Assembly (NCBI GenBank): GCA_015039465.1
Contig: MU130477.1
Coordinates: forward strand, 306,619-370,618
DNA: 64,000 bases
Source: Phlegmacium glaucopus
Taxonomy: Eukaryota; Basidiomycota; Agaricomycetes; Agaricales; Cortinariaceae
Direction: 5' to 3'
Position numbers and translations under genes: made by a program
The notes under the pieces: generated by a model
Told to the model about the DNA's origin: nothing
Databases searched by the model: none
What the model saw: the letters and a program-made list of their open reading frames with translations, nothing else
In this document: positions 34,880 to 48,243 of the stretch, piece by piece
How positions within the stretch are numbered: the first letter of the stretch is position 1
How the letters are laid out: each line of letters begins with the position of its first letter

Positions 34880-37800
34880 TTACCAAGCTATTTTCGCGAT
34901 GATCGACTATAATAGTTTGAAAGACAACATCAGCAAGAGAACTGGGCTAACTGAGTTCAGCTGTATGCATACCTTGGGATACGACCTAACAATTGCCTTC
35001 CTCGTCTCGTCCATAATCAAAATTGCAAGCGCGAATCCAAACGGAATACCCCAGAATTTAGCCGGAATCGGGGTGGTCCTGAAAACGAGCTGCAAGCCAG
35101 GTCCATACAAATTGGCAACCCCAATGAGCGCGGTGCACATCATCCCAAGTGGAATGGCGAGGTTACGACGTGGTCCCCAAAGTGGGTTGGAGTTGAGAAT
35201 GGAAACACGCCTGTTGCGGACAGAGAGGAGACCACCGTATTGCAAGAACACAATCGTGATATAACTTGCAGGGGATGAATCGATCAGGGTTTTTTTTCTC
35301 TCGATTGATATTGGTGAACGACTTACTAGATGCATTGGCCCACAGCGACGAAATGTGCGAGCTGATCGCCCGTGAATCCTTGCCACCCGTCCCCCCATTT
35401 ATTAAACACGAGGATCACGTCATGGAACCGGAGACCTTGTTCAGACATGTATAAGAACCACATGCTCATTGCGCAAGGCCACATCATCAAGCCTAGGAAC
35501 TTTTCGAATGATAAAATTATTCATATGCTCAATGAAGCTATCGATAACAATCAACCAAACTCACCAGATATATCTGGACAAAGAACCGCCAGTCTGTAAG
35601 TCTTTCGATGCGGGCATTACGGGGCTTGCGAGCCATCAGATCTTTGATGGGGTAATGGTGATGTTAGTTGTAAAATTACGGTATAGGCGGATTGACCACG
35701 ACCCACCAGATTCAGGTTGTTCGTACATCAACGCGACCGACATGACGACATCGTTCGTGATAGAGAAGCAAACTTGGAGGTAGGTGCTGAGCGCAAGCTG
35801 CATGCCCAAGAATACGTTTGCAAAGACTGTAATAAACTCCGTATATGTTCCGGCCTACATTTGATATTTGATTAACATAAAAATTAAAAGGTCGCCTACT
35901 ACGGAAACTAAAATGAAGGACCACACACCGGCATGAGGTACAAGATAACCTTCTTCAAATTATCGAACACGAGACGGCCTAATTCGATTGCCACCGGGAT
36001 AGAAGAGAAGTCGTTGTTCAATAAGATGATCGAAGCTGATTAAAAATAAATAAGACAATGAACTGTGAAAAAAGACATTGAATGCGCACCTGCTTCCTTT
36101 GCAACATCGCTTCCACTGTTTAATTCATAAAATGGGAGGGTTGCACTTTTTCATCAAAAAATACACATACCTTCCCATAGCGATACCAATATCACTAGCT
36201 TTTAACGCTGGTGCATCATTGACACCATCGCCAGTCTGTTCCCATATCAATCAGAAAATAAGGACGTGAAATAAACATCCAGAAACGCACAACAGCAACA
36301 ATGTTATCGCCTCTCTTCTTCGTTTCTTCCACAATCAACATCTTCTGTTCCGGCGTAGTTCGCGCAAAGACGATCTCGGTGTAATCGGCTAGAATCATAT
36401 CCCAGTCTTCCATCTTCAGGTGCTCCAAGTCGTCTCCTGTCAAGACAAGTGCTTTGATGGGACCATCCGCCGTAGGTTTCATATCAGCAACAGCGCGTAT
36501 CGAAACCTTGGTCTCATTGGTCTTCCCATCATCCTTGGTCTTCTCAACATCACTGCTGGTCTCGGACCGAGCGAGATTATTAATAGTGTCGTACCGATCT
36601 TGTGTGATAATGCCAACCTGAAGAGGCGTATAATAAGTGTACCGCCAACTGTGACACAAATACGAACACAAGTACCTGCTTGGCGATCGCCACAGCGGTG
36701 ATCATAAAATCGCCAGTGACCATGAAAATCCTCACACCCGCTGCTCTGATGATCTTCACAGCCCCCTTCACGTCCGCGCGAGGAGGATCCCGTATGCTAA
36801 TAAGCCCGACAAGCGTCAGATCCTGCAGCTCGCTATAGAGAATGTCCTCGAGCTCAGTTTCGTCACTGGAAAGCTTCACGGCGTCCAGAGAGCGCTTGCA
36901 GACGGCAATGACACGCTGGCCTTCAGAGCTCCATTGGTGCTGGAGCCCGGATAGCCTGTCCTGTTGGGCAGGGCTGAAGGGAACAGCTGCGCCAGTCGAA
37001 TCGAGGATATACGAGACGGAAGGGGAGAGAACGTCAGGCGCGCCTTTGATGAGCATCCATGGTTGGGAGGATCCGGATTGATCATGTTCCTGAATGACAC
37101 TCATCATCCACTTGTTGCGCGAGTTGAAGGGGATCTCGAAGATCTTCTTGAAGGACTTTGAAAGAAGGGGTAACACATCGGTGCTCTCGTTCGTAGAAAG
37201 ACATTTATGGAGTGACTCTTCCGCGAATCGAAGGACGGCTATGTCGGTGGGATCGCCTTTGATCTTGCGATCGGAAACGGAAAGGCCGTGTGTGTCCCCT
37301 TCGAATTTGGCGCCGTTGCAGAGACGAGCGATGAGAGCGAGTTGAGGAAGAGGAGACGAGTTTTTTAGGGAGAGGGAAGATTCAGGTACGAAGGTCTTTT
37401 CAGAGGCATCATCTGGATCGAGTGAGTACTCGTCATCAAACACTGCTATCCTTCGGACGCTCTAAAGAATAAATACGGTTAGAATTTAATCATAACAATG
37501 GTAAGAAACGAAACAGTAACGGACCATATTTCCCTCTGTGAGTGTGCCCGTCTTATCGGAACATAAAACTGACATGCATCCTAACGTTTCGATAGTCGCC
37601 AGGTTCTTGACGAGGACGTGACGAGCAGCCATTCGACGAGCAACAATAGTCAGCGAGAGCGCAACGCACACCGGTAAACCCTGCAGGATAAACGGTCTGA
37701 GTTCGGGCAGAGGAAAGAAAGACCTGAAAATAACTTACCTGAGGCACGAATGCTGTGAGACATCCAATTGAGTTGACGATAGCCCCGCTGGCTGTCGCGA

Positions 37801-39083
37801 AGCCCGGGAAGGATGTCCTCAACCAAGCCCCCCATACGATTATTGCAATGCAAAACAAGCCCAAAGCGACGGCCGAAATAATCTTGGTGAAGAACCAAAC
37901 CTCCTTTTGCACAGTTGTGAGCTTGAATTTCGTGTCGCCGGACATGGCAACAATGCGGCCCATGATGGTTCTGTCGCCAGTAGCGAATACAACGCCGGTG
38001 CACTTTCCCTGAACAACAAAGGTGGATGTGAGAGCGAGGTTGCGGGTTTCCATTGGGTTGTCTGAAGTGGAGATGATCGATCCAGGGACCATGTCGCTTT
38101 TTCGAAGATGAGAATAGAGACAAGACGAGAAATATGAAGTAGTCAACGCACCTTTCCCCCGTGAGGAGAGAACGATCGAACCGCAGATCCGAAGAGGCTT
38201 CGACAATACGGGTATCGGCAGGGACACGATTACCCTTTAAATTTTGTCAAGTAGAATTCAAAGGCGGAGGGATAGACAGTAGAACGCACGAGTGTTAACA
38301 CGACTATATCTCCGACTACGATATCTGTAGCAGGGATGGTCTGCCGTTCACCGTTGCGGATAACAGTCGCTTCTTCCGCAATCAAACCTCTGATGGATTT
38401 CATAATCCTGGAGGCATTGAAGTCAACCACAGCGTAGAAAGTCGCTGAGACGATGATAACCAGCAACTAGAGATAATGTACTGGCAAGTGAGTGTTTATA
38501 CCGTCACAATACGGTCATGGTGTAAACTGACTAGAAGCATTGCTACACCCAGGTTAAATATAGCCGGATTGGGGTCCCCAAGAGGCCTGTACGAGAGCTA
38601 TCGGGGAAGAAAGGAAGGGCAAAAGGTGAATGAAGCTCAACTGTTCAGGAAAGAGAAGGGACAAGACTTACTAACGTGACAATGAACGCGATCCACATGA
38701 GGAAGTTGAACCCACCAAACACATAGTTAAGAGCCTTCTTCCAATATATCGTCTTGGGCGGCGAAATAACATTCTTGCCAAAAGACTTGGTGAGCCGTTC
38801 GACAGCGGGAGATTCCAGACCTAGGGTGGGGGAGGTGGAGAACCGCTGATACACCACGGCCACCGAAACAGTGTGGACGTCGATCTGACGGATAACATCC
38901 GCTGGGTCCACAGGCACCTTCGACTTTGGCTTCTCCTCTACGTGAATAGACAGAGTTCGATACCTTTAAAATGATAAAATCAATAAGAAATGAAAGAAAA
39001 AGTCATGAAGTGCTTCTTTACTGTATTTGCACGTTATGGGATTCCCCATGTTCTACAGGCTTCATCCTCTGTTGGAGAACCAT
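34880..39083 (-). CDS. P-type cation ATPase, copy B (full length)
   Basis: A complete type IIC P-type ATPase (Na+/K+-ATPase alpha-like) in about 14 exons, ATG at 39081-39083 to TAA at 34880-34882. In order: N-terminal [17 protein letters not shown], actuator motif LTGES (split by an intron near 38153), [13 protein letters not shown] in membrane helix 4, phosphorylation site [13 protein letters not shown], nucleotide-binding [15 protein letters not shown] and [10 protein letters not shown]-domain MVTGD, hinge TGDGVNDAP, and six C-terminal membrane helices ending SIIAKIAW. All catalytic motifs are intact. Animal members exchange Na+ for K+ with a beta subunit; fungal specificity is not established. 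The ATG lies 72 bases after the end of an F-box relic on the same strand. Confidence 0.9.
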
Positions 39084-39154
39084 GGAAGGGAGGTGTTTCG
39101 AACTCACGGCAAAAATCGCTCTAAAAGAGTGGCAAAAATCGCTCAAACCATCTC

Positions 39155-40060
39155 TCAAATGACAGGACTCGGATCCGTGTCTATTGCCATTGACAGTGAG
39201 ATATCTGTACCGCAGGCGACAACTTGAAGGGTATCCTCGCAAATACTGTATGGTTCAAAGAATAGGTTTCTGTCATCAAGATAATCAGGATTGACTGCGG
39301 AGGTATTTATAACGTGGAGAGAGGTATCATAGAGGTCTTTGACGATGATTTTGAACCTGTGAAATTCTGAATCTCGACATAAAATTTGCGAAGAGCCAAA
39401 GTACCAGTAAGAGATCGTTTTCCATCCAACAACTTCAGTATGGTGTAAAATTCCATCCGGTAATGGAATTCTGAAGAGTGATGGTATATGAGTGGGATTG
39501 TGGTCGGAGAAATTTGGCGGTTGAGGTTGAGAGGATAGAAGGTGGGATGGCCCAAACTTGATATTCCTTCTTCACATAAAACAATAATTGCTGTCTTCGT
39601 CGCAATTACCTACAACGAATGAGTCGGAAGCTAACTTCAACATTTTGAAAGGATTGGAATATACCTCAAGCTCGTATCCCAATTCCCTGGTCTCGACATT
39701 GGCGGAAAAACTTTTTGAATAGTTCCCTCGAAAGTCCCAGACTCTAAAAACGGTTCTATCCTCGTAAGAGCAGTACTAGATCACTCTGTCAGGTAATAAG
39801 TAAGCCCGAAGGTCCTTAAAGCAGTGGAAATCGAGATGGGCAATTTGAGTCAGCTGAGGGGTTAAACTCAAGATCTAGAGTCAACATCAGCAAATCCCGG
39901 AATTGGCTGTGTGATGGCACCACCATTTTCAATACTCCAACTTACGTCCGGAAAGGCTGACATTAGAATCAAGGAGAACGTTGAAGAGGCATTGTCCGAT
40001 CGAAACACAATTGTCTACAACCGTGCAAGTAATCTGCGCATGTGAACGAGTTCAGAATTA
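39155..40060 (-). pseudogene. F-box family relic (C-terminal domain, frameshifted)
   Basis: The minus strand holds, in order, FKDLRAYLLPDRV, a TAG stop, YEDRTVFRVWDFRGNYSKSF, ELGYELE with an intron, VIATKTAIIVLCEEGIS, then in a second frame VWAIPPS, and in a third frame NFSDHNPTHIPSLFRIPLPD, VVGWKTISYWYFGSSQILCR, FKIIVKDLYDTSLHVINTS and VACGTDISLSMAIDTDPSP with a stop at 39155-39157. This is the C-terminal beta-rich region of a large Agaricomycete F-box family (VWDFR.., WAIPP.., GWKTIS.WYFGSS). At least two frameshifts and one stop break it, so it is a relic unrelated in sequence to the F-box genes on the left. The N-terminal F-box was not found. Confidence 0.6.
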
Positions 40061-40081
40061 TATACAATCAATCGTTTTTCA

Positions 40082-43000
40082 TCATCTCCATCCCGACCTG
40101 TAAGACGGCGGCCCAGTTCGTGACCTGTTCAAAGCTCTCTCTTGAGGACTGATATCTTCTTCGACCGCTGTTGTGGATGTGGATATGGAGTCTCGAGGAT
40201 TATCGTAATCCCGAGTTTGCCGACGTATAGTCCCCTGGTGCGGCCGGGAGGTCGTAGAATTCAAGTCTTCTTCTTCCTCTATAATAGCGACCTGATCCTC
40301 CTGCACCGCTGAAAGGCGGACTCCCTCAGTCCGGGAAAGTGCAGGTCGATCTGACTCACTCAACGATCGCGAGTGCCGAAGATGCCTGTTTGCGAGTGGT
40401 TCCGATAGCTCACTGTCAGTTGTTGGGCTACTGAACTCTGAAGGGACATCGAATTCTGAAGCGCTTCGTCGTGACTGAGGGATAAGGTGAACAAAGGTAA
40501 CTACAAATAAACTTAGCTCTTACAGTGCTTTGCCATCGACGCAGCTCGGCCTCAGGAAGCTCACTCCCGAGCATTGACCGGCGTGTAGCGGCAGTAGTTG
40601 CAGTAGAAGGAGCGCGGTGTACCATTCGTGGAGCAGTATTTGTTTGGGGAAGGGACCCAATGTTATCAGGACGCCTGTAGTAGCACTTCCCTCAGCACCT
40701 CAAACTACTGTGTGGGGCCGGTACTTACTTGGAGAGCTTGAGTATCTCAAGAACCTCTTTGGCAGAAGCTTGAGCAAGCTGTTTATCCTCCTTGGACTGG
40801 AGTGTCGACTTCCGGAATGGACTACCTTAGAGCATCAGATATTGTCGACTACTGAAACCACCGAAGTTATACCTTGTGATGTTCTCCATGGCACCCTTGA
40901 GGCCAGCTGAGATTATAGCGCCTCTGAAGGTCCCACTGTGTGCCAAGGCTTTCAGAATTTTGCAGGAACTGACGACTTCTTGGGCTATCTGGCTAGTAGC
41001 CAAGGATGATAGTTCTGGCAAGACTTTCGCATCCACTAATGCTTGTCGCCCTTCATCCGACTCTTGAGCGATACGCCGGCATATGTCGAACACATATGTT
41101 CTGCACGTCATGTCTGTGATGCTGTGCCGGGGGCTACAAGGGCCTTCAGTGTCATAGGAAATGTCAGCTGGTGATCAGACTTACCTCAACCACCTTACAA
41201 GATCGATCACTATGTCGCTCTTAATGACCACAGGGTGAGGCGACTGTTTAACTATCTCAAGCAGGAGGCGGAGAGAATTTTCATATACGCCCAAAACCTG
41301 GCCTTCTTCCCTCAAGATTTCGCGCAGGTTGGGCAAGGAGTCGCTGACAAGACGATCGGCGTGATCTGGTGCTGCCATAAACAGAGAATAGAGTGCATCA
41401 AGGCTAGATTGCTGGGCCCTCTTCTCGCCGTTCCTAGGCCTCGTTGAGTTGCGCAAACTCTAAAATAAAATAAAAACTTACAGCGCGATCCACGATAAAT
41501 CCTGACCAATACCTTGGTTCATGATCCTTCCCGAGCGCAATTGTGAACCTCTGGAGAGAAGGTCGATGATAGTAGAGGCATATCGACGCATAGTCGCATC
41601 ACGGCCCTTCAGATGCTCCCCGATGACTGGAATAAATGACGGCTCAGCAACAAAACAATCCTTCTCACTCTCATTACTGTTTTCAATTCTAGCACAAGTC
41701 TCTTGCAAAAACACTTGAAGGACATTGATGTCAGTAACCCTCCTGAAAATTACGTTCAGTGTGAAGCCAAGTCGAAGTAGGAATAGAATGACATTAATGC
41801 CTTGACAATGATATCCAATCTTCTTCGCGAGACGAGCTGAGGGACGATGTGGGGGATTATCTCACGGAGAAGGGCCGTGACCGACGGGTTGTGGAGTTTT
41901 TCAAAAAGAAGGGGGAGTAGTTCAGGTATGGCATGGCTCTTGTAGACTCTTGAATCACTTGACCACGTTTGGTAAAGCGCAATGGAGAGGATAGAGTCGG
42001 GGTCACTGGAAAGGTAGCTTAGTGAGCGATACGTAGAAAAAAAGGTGATTTTCCACTCACTCGAAGAGGGAAAGCATCTCCTTCGCGAGATTGTTGTCAG
42101 TTAAGATCTCATAGCTAAGGTGCGAGATAATAGCATGGAGCAACTTGAGCGACTGTTGTCGCTGAGATCGTCGATCATGCAGTTTCAAAGCCACGGAAAA
42201 TATATCTGCGTCCAAAAGTTTCTGGCGTTCGAAAGAGCTACCTTTTTCGAGGAGTTGAGTGGTTGCCTCTATGGCAGCTATGGTTATATCTGGTTGGCCA
42301 TTCCTGATAGCCAACCGACTGGTCAGATAGGAAGGCAGAAGATGATTTCCAGCGCTTACAATATATAATGAAAGAGTTCGGATTCTTTGCCGTTTGAGAC
42401 AAACGCAGATCCTCCCAGAGAAATGGCTACCAGAGACCATAAATCATGGAACAACTGAGATGTGGTCTGGCCTACCTTTGGCTATCAATGGTATTGCTTC
42501 TGGAGAAGGGTTTTCCAGGTTGTGTAGTAAAGCTGGGAAGATATGACCACGGGTGACTTCAGAGGTTTTCGCCATAACGGCGAGAGCATCGGAAGCCGCC
42601 TCGCGCATATTTTGACGGGTATCACTAAGTGCTTAATGTGAGCCACATTCACCAAACTACAACCGAGACAACCTACTTCAAGCTCCCAAACAATATATCG
42701 ACCTCCGCTCGATTTTCCAAGAAGGGCGCGATCTTGGGGAGGATACGGCACCACAGATCTCGAACACCGTCGTCAGTCGCCGTCAATGGATGGAGAGTCT
42801 CAACGATGCAAGCTTTGGCCATATTTTCCATATTTCCATGGCGGGAATCCATGGCATTCTTCAGTGCTTGAATCGCTGCAGTGCGGATGCGAGAATCCGC
42901 ATGCGAAAGCAAAGGGAACAAGGTTGATCCACCGTTATTTTGAGTGAAGGACGGCCCGAGCATGGGAAGGATGCAAGTTGACATGAAACTCAGTAAATCA

Positions 43001-46000
43001 TCCTTGGTTAGAATACGCGCTTGGAGTATTGCCGGCAAGATACCGGCATCGACTAGGCGCCTGCGTGCTGCCTCGTCTGACCCTTGAATATAAGCTCGGA
43101 GTTCTGTAATGATTGGTTCCCGTACACGGGCGTCTTCGTTTTGGAATATACCGAAAAGTCGGACGAAGTCGCCATCGGCCACAAGGTCATGCGCCAGAGA
43201 TCGCGAGAAGCAGCTGGCTGCGACTTCACGAAGTAAGGGGGAAGCCTGGTCAAGGCGTGGTAAAAGGGCATCTCGCATGCATGCCTTCTGTTCCGGGGTT
43301 CCACCAGCGATGATGGCCGCCGACTTGGTTGCTGCGGCACGAATTTCTTGCTGTTTGTGACTAGATATTCATCAGAATGGCATGTCTTGAATAACAGGGA
43401 TAACATACTCGACCAATGTGAAAATCAGTTCCATCTTCCCAGCATTGAGGTAGTCAATAGCAAGTTTAGGAATAACGGAGGACAAGAGGTGGAGCTGCGT
43501 GTGTTCCAAACGTTCGTCGTGGCCAATCAACCTCTCGATGATACCTTCTTCGAGTAATCGCTTTCTCTCTTGGCCAGAGCCATTGGAGATGGCCTCGAGA
43601 GCCGCGGCTGCACCCTCACGAACCTTTGGCTCTTTGTGCATAAGGAGGTTGATGATGGTACTGGAATGGCCATTCCGGGCCAATGATAATGCCAATGCTT
43701 GTAAGGCCACCATGACGAAGTTGAGAGCCTCGGGGTTGTCACTGTCAGCCAATGTCCGGATGATAAAGACCACGTTCGCTTTCTCCAGTGACTCTTGATG
43801 ATCCAGGTTTCCCAGCTTTTGTCTCAGAGAGGTCAAGGCCGCTGTTTGGATACGCCTATCTGAATGTAGAATAAGACTAAAGAAGGCGGTGAAATCGTTG
43901 AGTTGTGCGAGGTCGGGGCCAATCCAATCCCGGATTGCCTTGGTTGAGTACTCTATCAGAGCCTCGTTCGGAAGTGTAAGGCCACTTAGGACGACAGTTC
44001 GCAACGTTTGTCGACCATCGATACTGGTATTGGAAATGGTAGTCAAGGCCAACTGTGCCGCATGTTCTACAAGGGAGGAGCTTGATCTTTGGAAAGAAGA
44101 TAGTCACTCGGGTCAGTTCACAAAACAATGGCTGGTGCTTACTCGAGAAGTTGTAAAAGGCCAGTGCATGCATCAGATGACGTATATAAGAATGGTGCCA
44201 AACGTGTAAGAATCTTGTGAGCATTCTGGGGAAGGTCTTTGGGAAAGTTTTCGAAGAAGAGTTTCAGTCCTTTGAAGGCCCCTGCTTCCAATAACACTTT
44301 GCAACTCGCATCGCTGCTTTCAGATGCGATTTGAATTGCACCCAAGGCTGCCTGCCGTAGTGATGAAAGTGGATGGCTGAGCAGTTCGACCAGTTGTCGC
44401 GTCGAGTTGACACCAGCCTTAGTGATTTCGATAGCCATCGGTGGGCAACATTTGGCGCTCATAAGCTTGACATCATCATACTGAGAGTCACAAAACTCGA
44501 ATATGACATCCAACAAACCGTCATGAACGATTTTGGGACGAGCGGAAGGGGAGTTGCAAACGATATCACACCAAAATTTCTGCGCAGGAAGGCGAATCCG
44601 CTGCTCTGGATGCTGGATAAACTGTACGATCATCTTGAATTCGCCTGATGTGACCCAATCCCTGCAGAAAGCGGGCATCGCATGATCGTAAAGTTTGAGG
44701 GTACTTGCCTTCGCAAAATTGAGCCTGGAGATAACGGAGTAGAGATGGGCGCGGTCTTCGACTGTCGAGTCAACGATCTTAACACAGGCCAGCAGACCCG
44801 CATCAGCTACAGCGACATCAGCGTTGTCTAAGAAACCGACAATTTCCCCAACGGCTTTTACACGTGCATATATGACGGCCAACATTGGGAGCAGGTCACA
44901 GATGAGCTTAGTGACGGAAAAGGATTGCTCGGTGGGTGGCTCATTAAGCTTCTTCAGCAACTCTGCTTTGACGAATATTTGAAGGATAGTTGGGTCCTGC
45001 TTCACAACACCCATTCGGAATGCCGCGATGACCGCTGCGTGGATCTTCGGGCTGGGATCACTCAGACGCATCAGCAGCCATTGAATGCCACCGGCTCGAC
45101 GACATAACTTTTCGGTTACCAAAGGCAAGATACTCTCGAAGAAGTTAATGATATCGGGTGGTGGCGATGATGATTGGTAGTACTGATCTAGAAGACCCAA
45201 GGTATGCGCCTCGACGAGACCATGTTGATTCCTATCGGAGTGTTGAACTAATAATACAACCTTGTGCAAGACAATCTTCCGGATAGAAGTGATGCGGTGA
45301 CTGACTAGAGGGGCGATGGCTGACCAGAGGCCATTGTTGAAACAATCCTCTATAATCTTTGGCGCCACCTCTTTGACGAAGTCGATGGCAGGATGCGAAG
45401 ATGGACCGAGCTCCTCGACTGGAATTGGGATGTGGGGAATGGCCTGAGACAAAGCTTCGTATGCAGGTTTGACCACAGATGTCTCCATCCCTACCATACG
45501 GCGGAAGGAGCAGACCGCCAATCGACTAGTTAGCTCGTTGGTCTCAATCAGGAAGTCAGCTAAACGAGGACACTGTCCGCTGAGCGCTAATGCTTTGGTA
45601 ACAGGCGGAGCAGAAACAACGTCCTCGGTAAATTGCACCACATCATCCAGGGGCTTTTTCGAAGTCGAGAGGAGTTGATGAAGTTTGGGTAGCAGGTCTG
45701 GTGCAATATCCTGGGGGGTAAACCGTACAAAAGTTGGAGGAGTCTCTTTGGAACCGGCAATGCATGTAGTTATATTGGACATGGCGTGCTTCCTAATTCT
45801 TGGACTTGCATGCCTGTTTCAAAAAATAGTGAGGCAAGAAGGCACAAGTAAAAGTAGTTATCCACCAACGTCAAATTCTCCAGGACAGCTCTAGGGCTCT
45901 GGGCTGCGAAGGAATCTTCAATGAAAGCGGCAGACAACGTCCTGAATGATGAATGTCAGTGTTGAAGAGTTTACAACCCTAGGATAACACAAACCGATTC

Positions 46001-46450
46001 CGACGTCGCTGATCTTCATGGAGTATAACTTGCCTCTCCCGCGCTGCAAGCAATTCATTTTCCCTCCTGATCGCGGCCGCCTCGTTCTCTAAATTATCCT
46101 TAACTGTACTAATACGGGTGGTTTCGAGCCAGTTGTTGGATTCACGTTGACGTACATCAGCCATGGCGTCGTCAACTTTTTTCTTTTCTTGATTGAGCTT
46201 CTGTATTTCCATTTTCCTTTCCCTGGCGAAGGTAACCATTTCCTGCCTTAGGTCCCTTGTTTATCACACGGGTTTCAGTCTCAACAAGTTAAGAGGTTTA
46301 CAAGCGTTCTGACCTTCGCGCAGTAACTAACGCCATTTCCCCCGCAGCTATTCCAGTTGTTTCTGGAGAGTAGATAGTGTCGCCTTCCTAGACATGATGG
46401 GATGAAGGCGTTAGCAACTAATTCTTGGACGAGATTCATGATAGCCTTGA
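40082..46450 (-). CDS. Coiled-coil and ARM/HEAT-repeat protein
   Basis: A large multi-exon gene. The N-terminal exon near 46239-46012 is a charged coiled coil (REVMVTF-like start, KMEIQKLNQEKKKVDDAMAD, ENELLAARERQVILHEDQ). An intron leads to LSAAFIEDSFAAQSPRAVLE and, across another, HASPRIRKHAMSNITT, so the ATG at 45782 is internal. About 30 helical repeats follow to near 40830 (examples SDPSPKIHAAVIAAFRMGV and SHPLSSLRQAALGAIQIAS), typical of armadillo/HEAT scaffolds. The C-terminal exon is acidic and disordered, ending PPSYRSGWR at 40082. The first exon is uncertain: MSRKATLSTLQKQLE at about 46395 meets a TAG, while another frame gives AAGEMALVTARR joined to DLRQEMVTF. Function unknown; cytosolic scaffold likely. 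Confidence 0.75.
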
Positions 46451-48243
46451 TACACACAGAAAACATGTTGTTGGACGTTTGTGGGAAGGATTCGAAAGCG
46501 AAAGCCTACTTATATCGAAATAAGCGCTAGGGGCAACAGGCTTACACATATTACAATGACTGTTGCCGGTTACTTTGTAATAATGGAGCATCACTCCATT
46601 ACAAGAAAGTTAGTCTCGTACCCATCGTATCTGGGTTGTAATAACGAAATCTTTCCATCCATATGTATGCAGAATGGCATTTCGAATGACAGGGGAAATA
46701 GGCGCTGATTCCAATATGTTGTTCTTTGATATGCCACGTCAAAGATGCCAATTATAACATCCTCTTCCCATGAGATTGATCCCCTTCAAGTTTTGATGTG
46801 CTATCGAATCAAGAATGACAATTATAGCAGGATTGACTTTGTAAAAGCAGATTAAATGATAGACATATGGAAAGCCAAGTCATATTTCTTGGGATTGGAT
46901 GGATGGATCAACTTGGATGGATATGATCCAACTTCCACTTGTCGGATCTTGAAATTTTGGCTGCGCTGATGTGGCGTGGGCGCTGATCTCAAGTAACTTG
47001 TTCTTTGATGTGCCACGTCCAGAATGACAATGATATGTTTAGAAAATGCTGTGGAGATTATGTACATGGGAAGGAGAAGTAATTAAGAGTGCAATACTTT
47101 TGAATTGGACTCATGGACGATATAATCAATGAACTAATGCATTTGACTAGTCTGTTTTCACGTTCCGCAATGAGCAAGGCTCAAGCGCATGCTCGCGCTC
47201 ATTGCTTATTATTGGATAGGCTCAACTAAGCGAACCCACCCACGTACCAATCGCGTCCACGCCGTTGTACGTAATTGGTACGAGATAAGATACCGTAATG
47301 CGTCAGTATCAGACCTCTTTGGGTTCAATGTATATCACAAGTACGAACACGAACAATAATACGTCTTGCGAAAAGAACCTCTCGTTACTCGGGATCTGAT
47401 TCTGACACGGGAAAAAGGGTCTCTTCAGTTTCCACTGAGTTTTTTCGACCCACTCACCATCCCCTTCAGCATCCGGTACAGCAGGTTGGTTTCGGCACAT
47501 GTTTTGCCACAACCGAGCTCTCCAGACGCTCAGGTCTTGCTCGGTTTTCCTCGCATAAACTTCAGATCGAAATCTGAAAGCAAGCCCGCTCGCCTTTGAG
47601 ATCTAAAAAGAGAGGAGCCTGGAGGCTCTGCGGCATTCCGGCCCAGGCACCTATCGTCTGACAGACTGATATCTTCTGACGTTTCCCAACAATTGTTGGG
47701 AACCAGGCATTACTGGTCAGCTACTTCACGCGATCACGACTGGCTAACGAGGCTATATTATAAAATTATTGGGCAGAGGTGTTGAGCGTGTAGGTATCTG
47801 GCTTTTTGAAAGTCTGAACTTCGAGCTGGATGTCATGGACAGCAAGATCAGTGGAGTGTTGTTATGAATTTTGCCTTCTTCTCTGATGCGATATATGACT
47901 TTCAAGTTTCAAGGTACACAATCCTCCTACTTCTTTCGCAGGTTCGTCAGCTTGTTTATTTCTAGCGATGTCGCATTAGCTCAATCATGAGCTCCTAGAT
48001 TTCGAAAAAGAATCCTGCAAGCAAGTTTTCCGTTAACGTCGGCCAATGCTTCCTCAATGCTTCGATCTTATACTAGTATTGCATATACTAGTAAAACTTC
48101 AGCCCAAAGGCTATGCATCATTGCATGTACTTCCGAAAATATCAATCGTCTGTCCACCTACTCTCACACTAGTCATCAAAAGTATTTATAGGCCCTTTGA
48201 TAAAACAAGTCATTTAAAAACGCAGCGCCAACCCCCACCGACG
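46451..48243. other. Intergenic region with small repeats
   Basis: No coding signal. It contains a 57-base imperfect direct repeat (46702-46760 and 46981-47037), a GC-rich hairpin around 47167-47205 (GCAATGAGC and GCTCATTGC arms), a short inverted repeat GTACCAAT/ATTGGTAC (47245-47282) and the 5' region of the membrane protein gene at 48244. Confidence 0.5.
46702..47037. repeat. Imperfect direct repeat pair
   Basis: The words GCGCTGAT, TTGTTCTTTGAT, TGCCACGTC and AATGACAAT recur in order at 46702-46760 and 46981-47037, with a further fragment near 46805-46830. This may be the remains of a short element. Confidence 0.6.

Larger units (their letters stand above)
33925..36447 (-). repeat. Large inverted duplication, arm B
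   Basis: Reverse complement of 1-2585. It carries the F-box tail (33925-34258), the broken small gene and the ATPase C-terminal half. Differences include several small deletions in the small gene (10, 11 and 9 bases) and a frame break in the F-box tail. Beyond 36447 the ATPase gene simply continues; the matching sequence for arm A lies outside the window. Confidence 0.9.
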
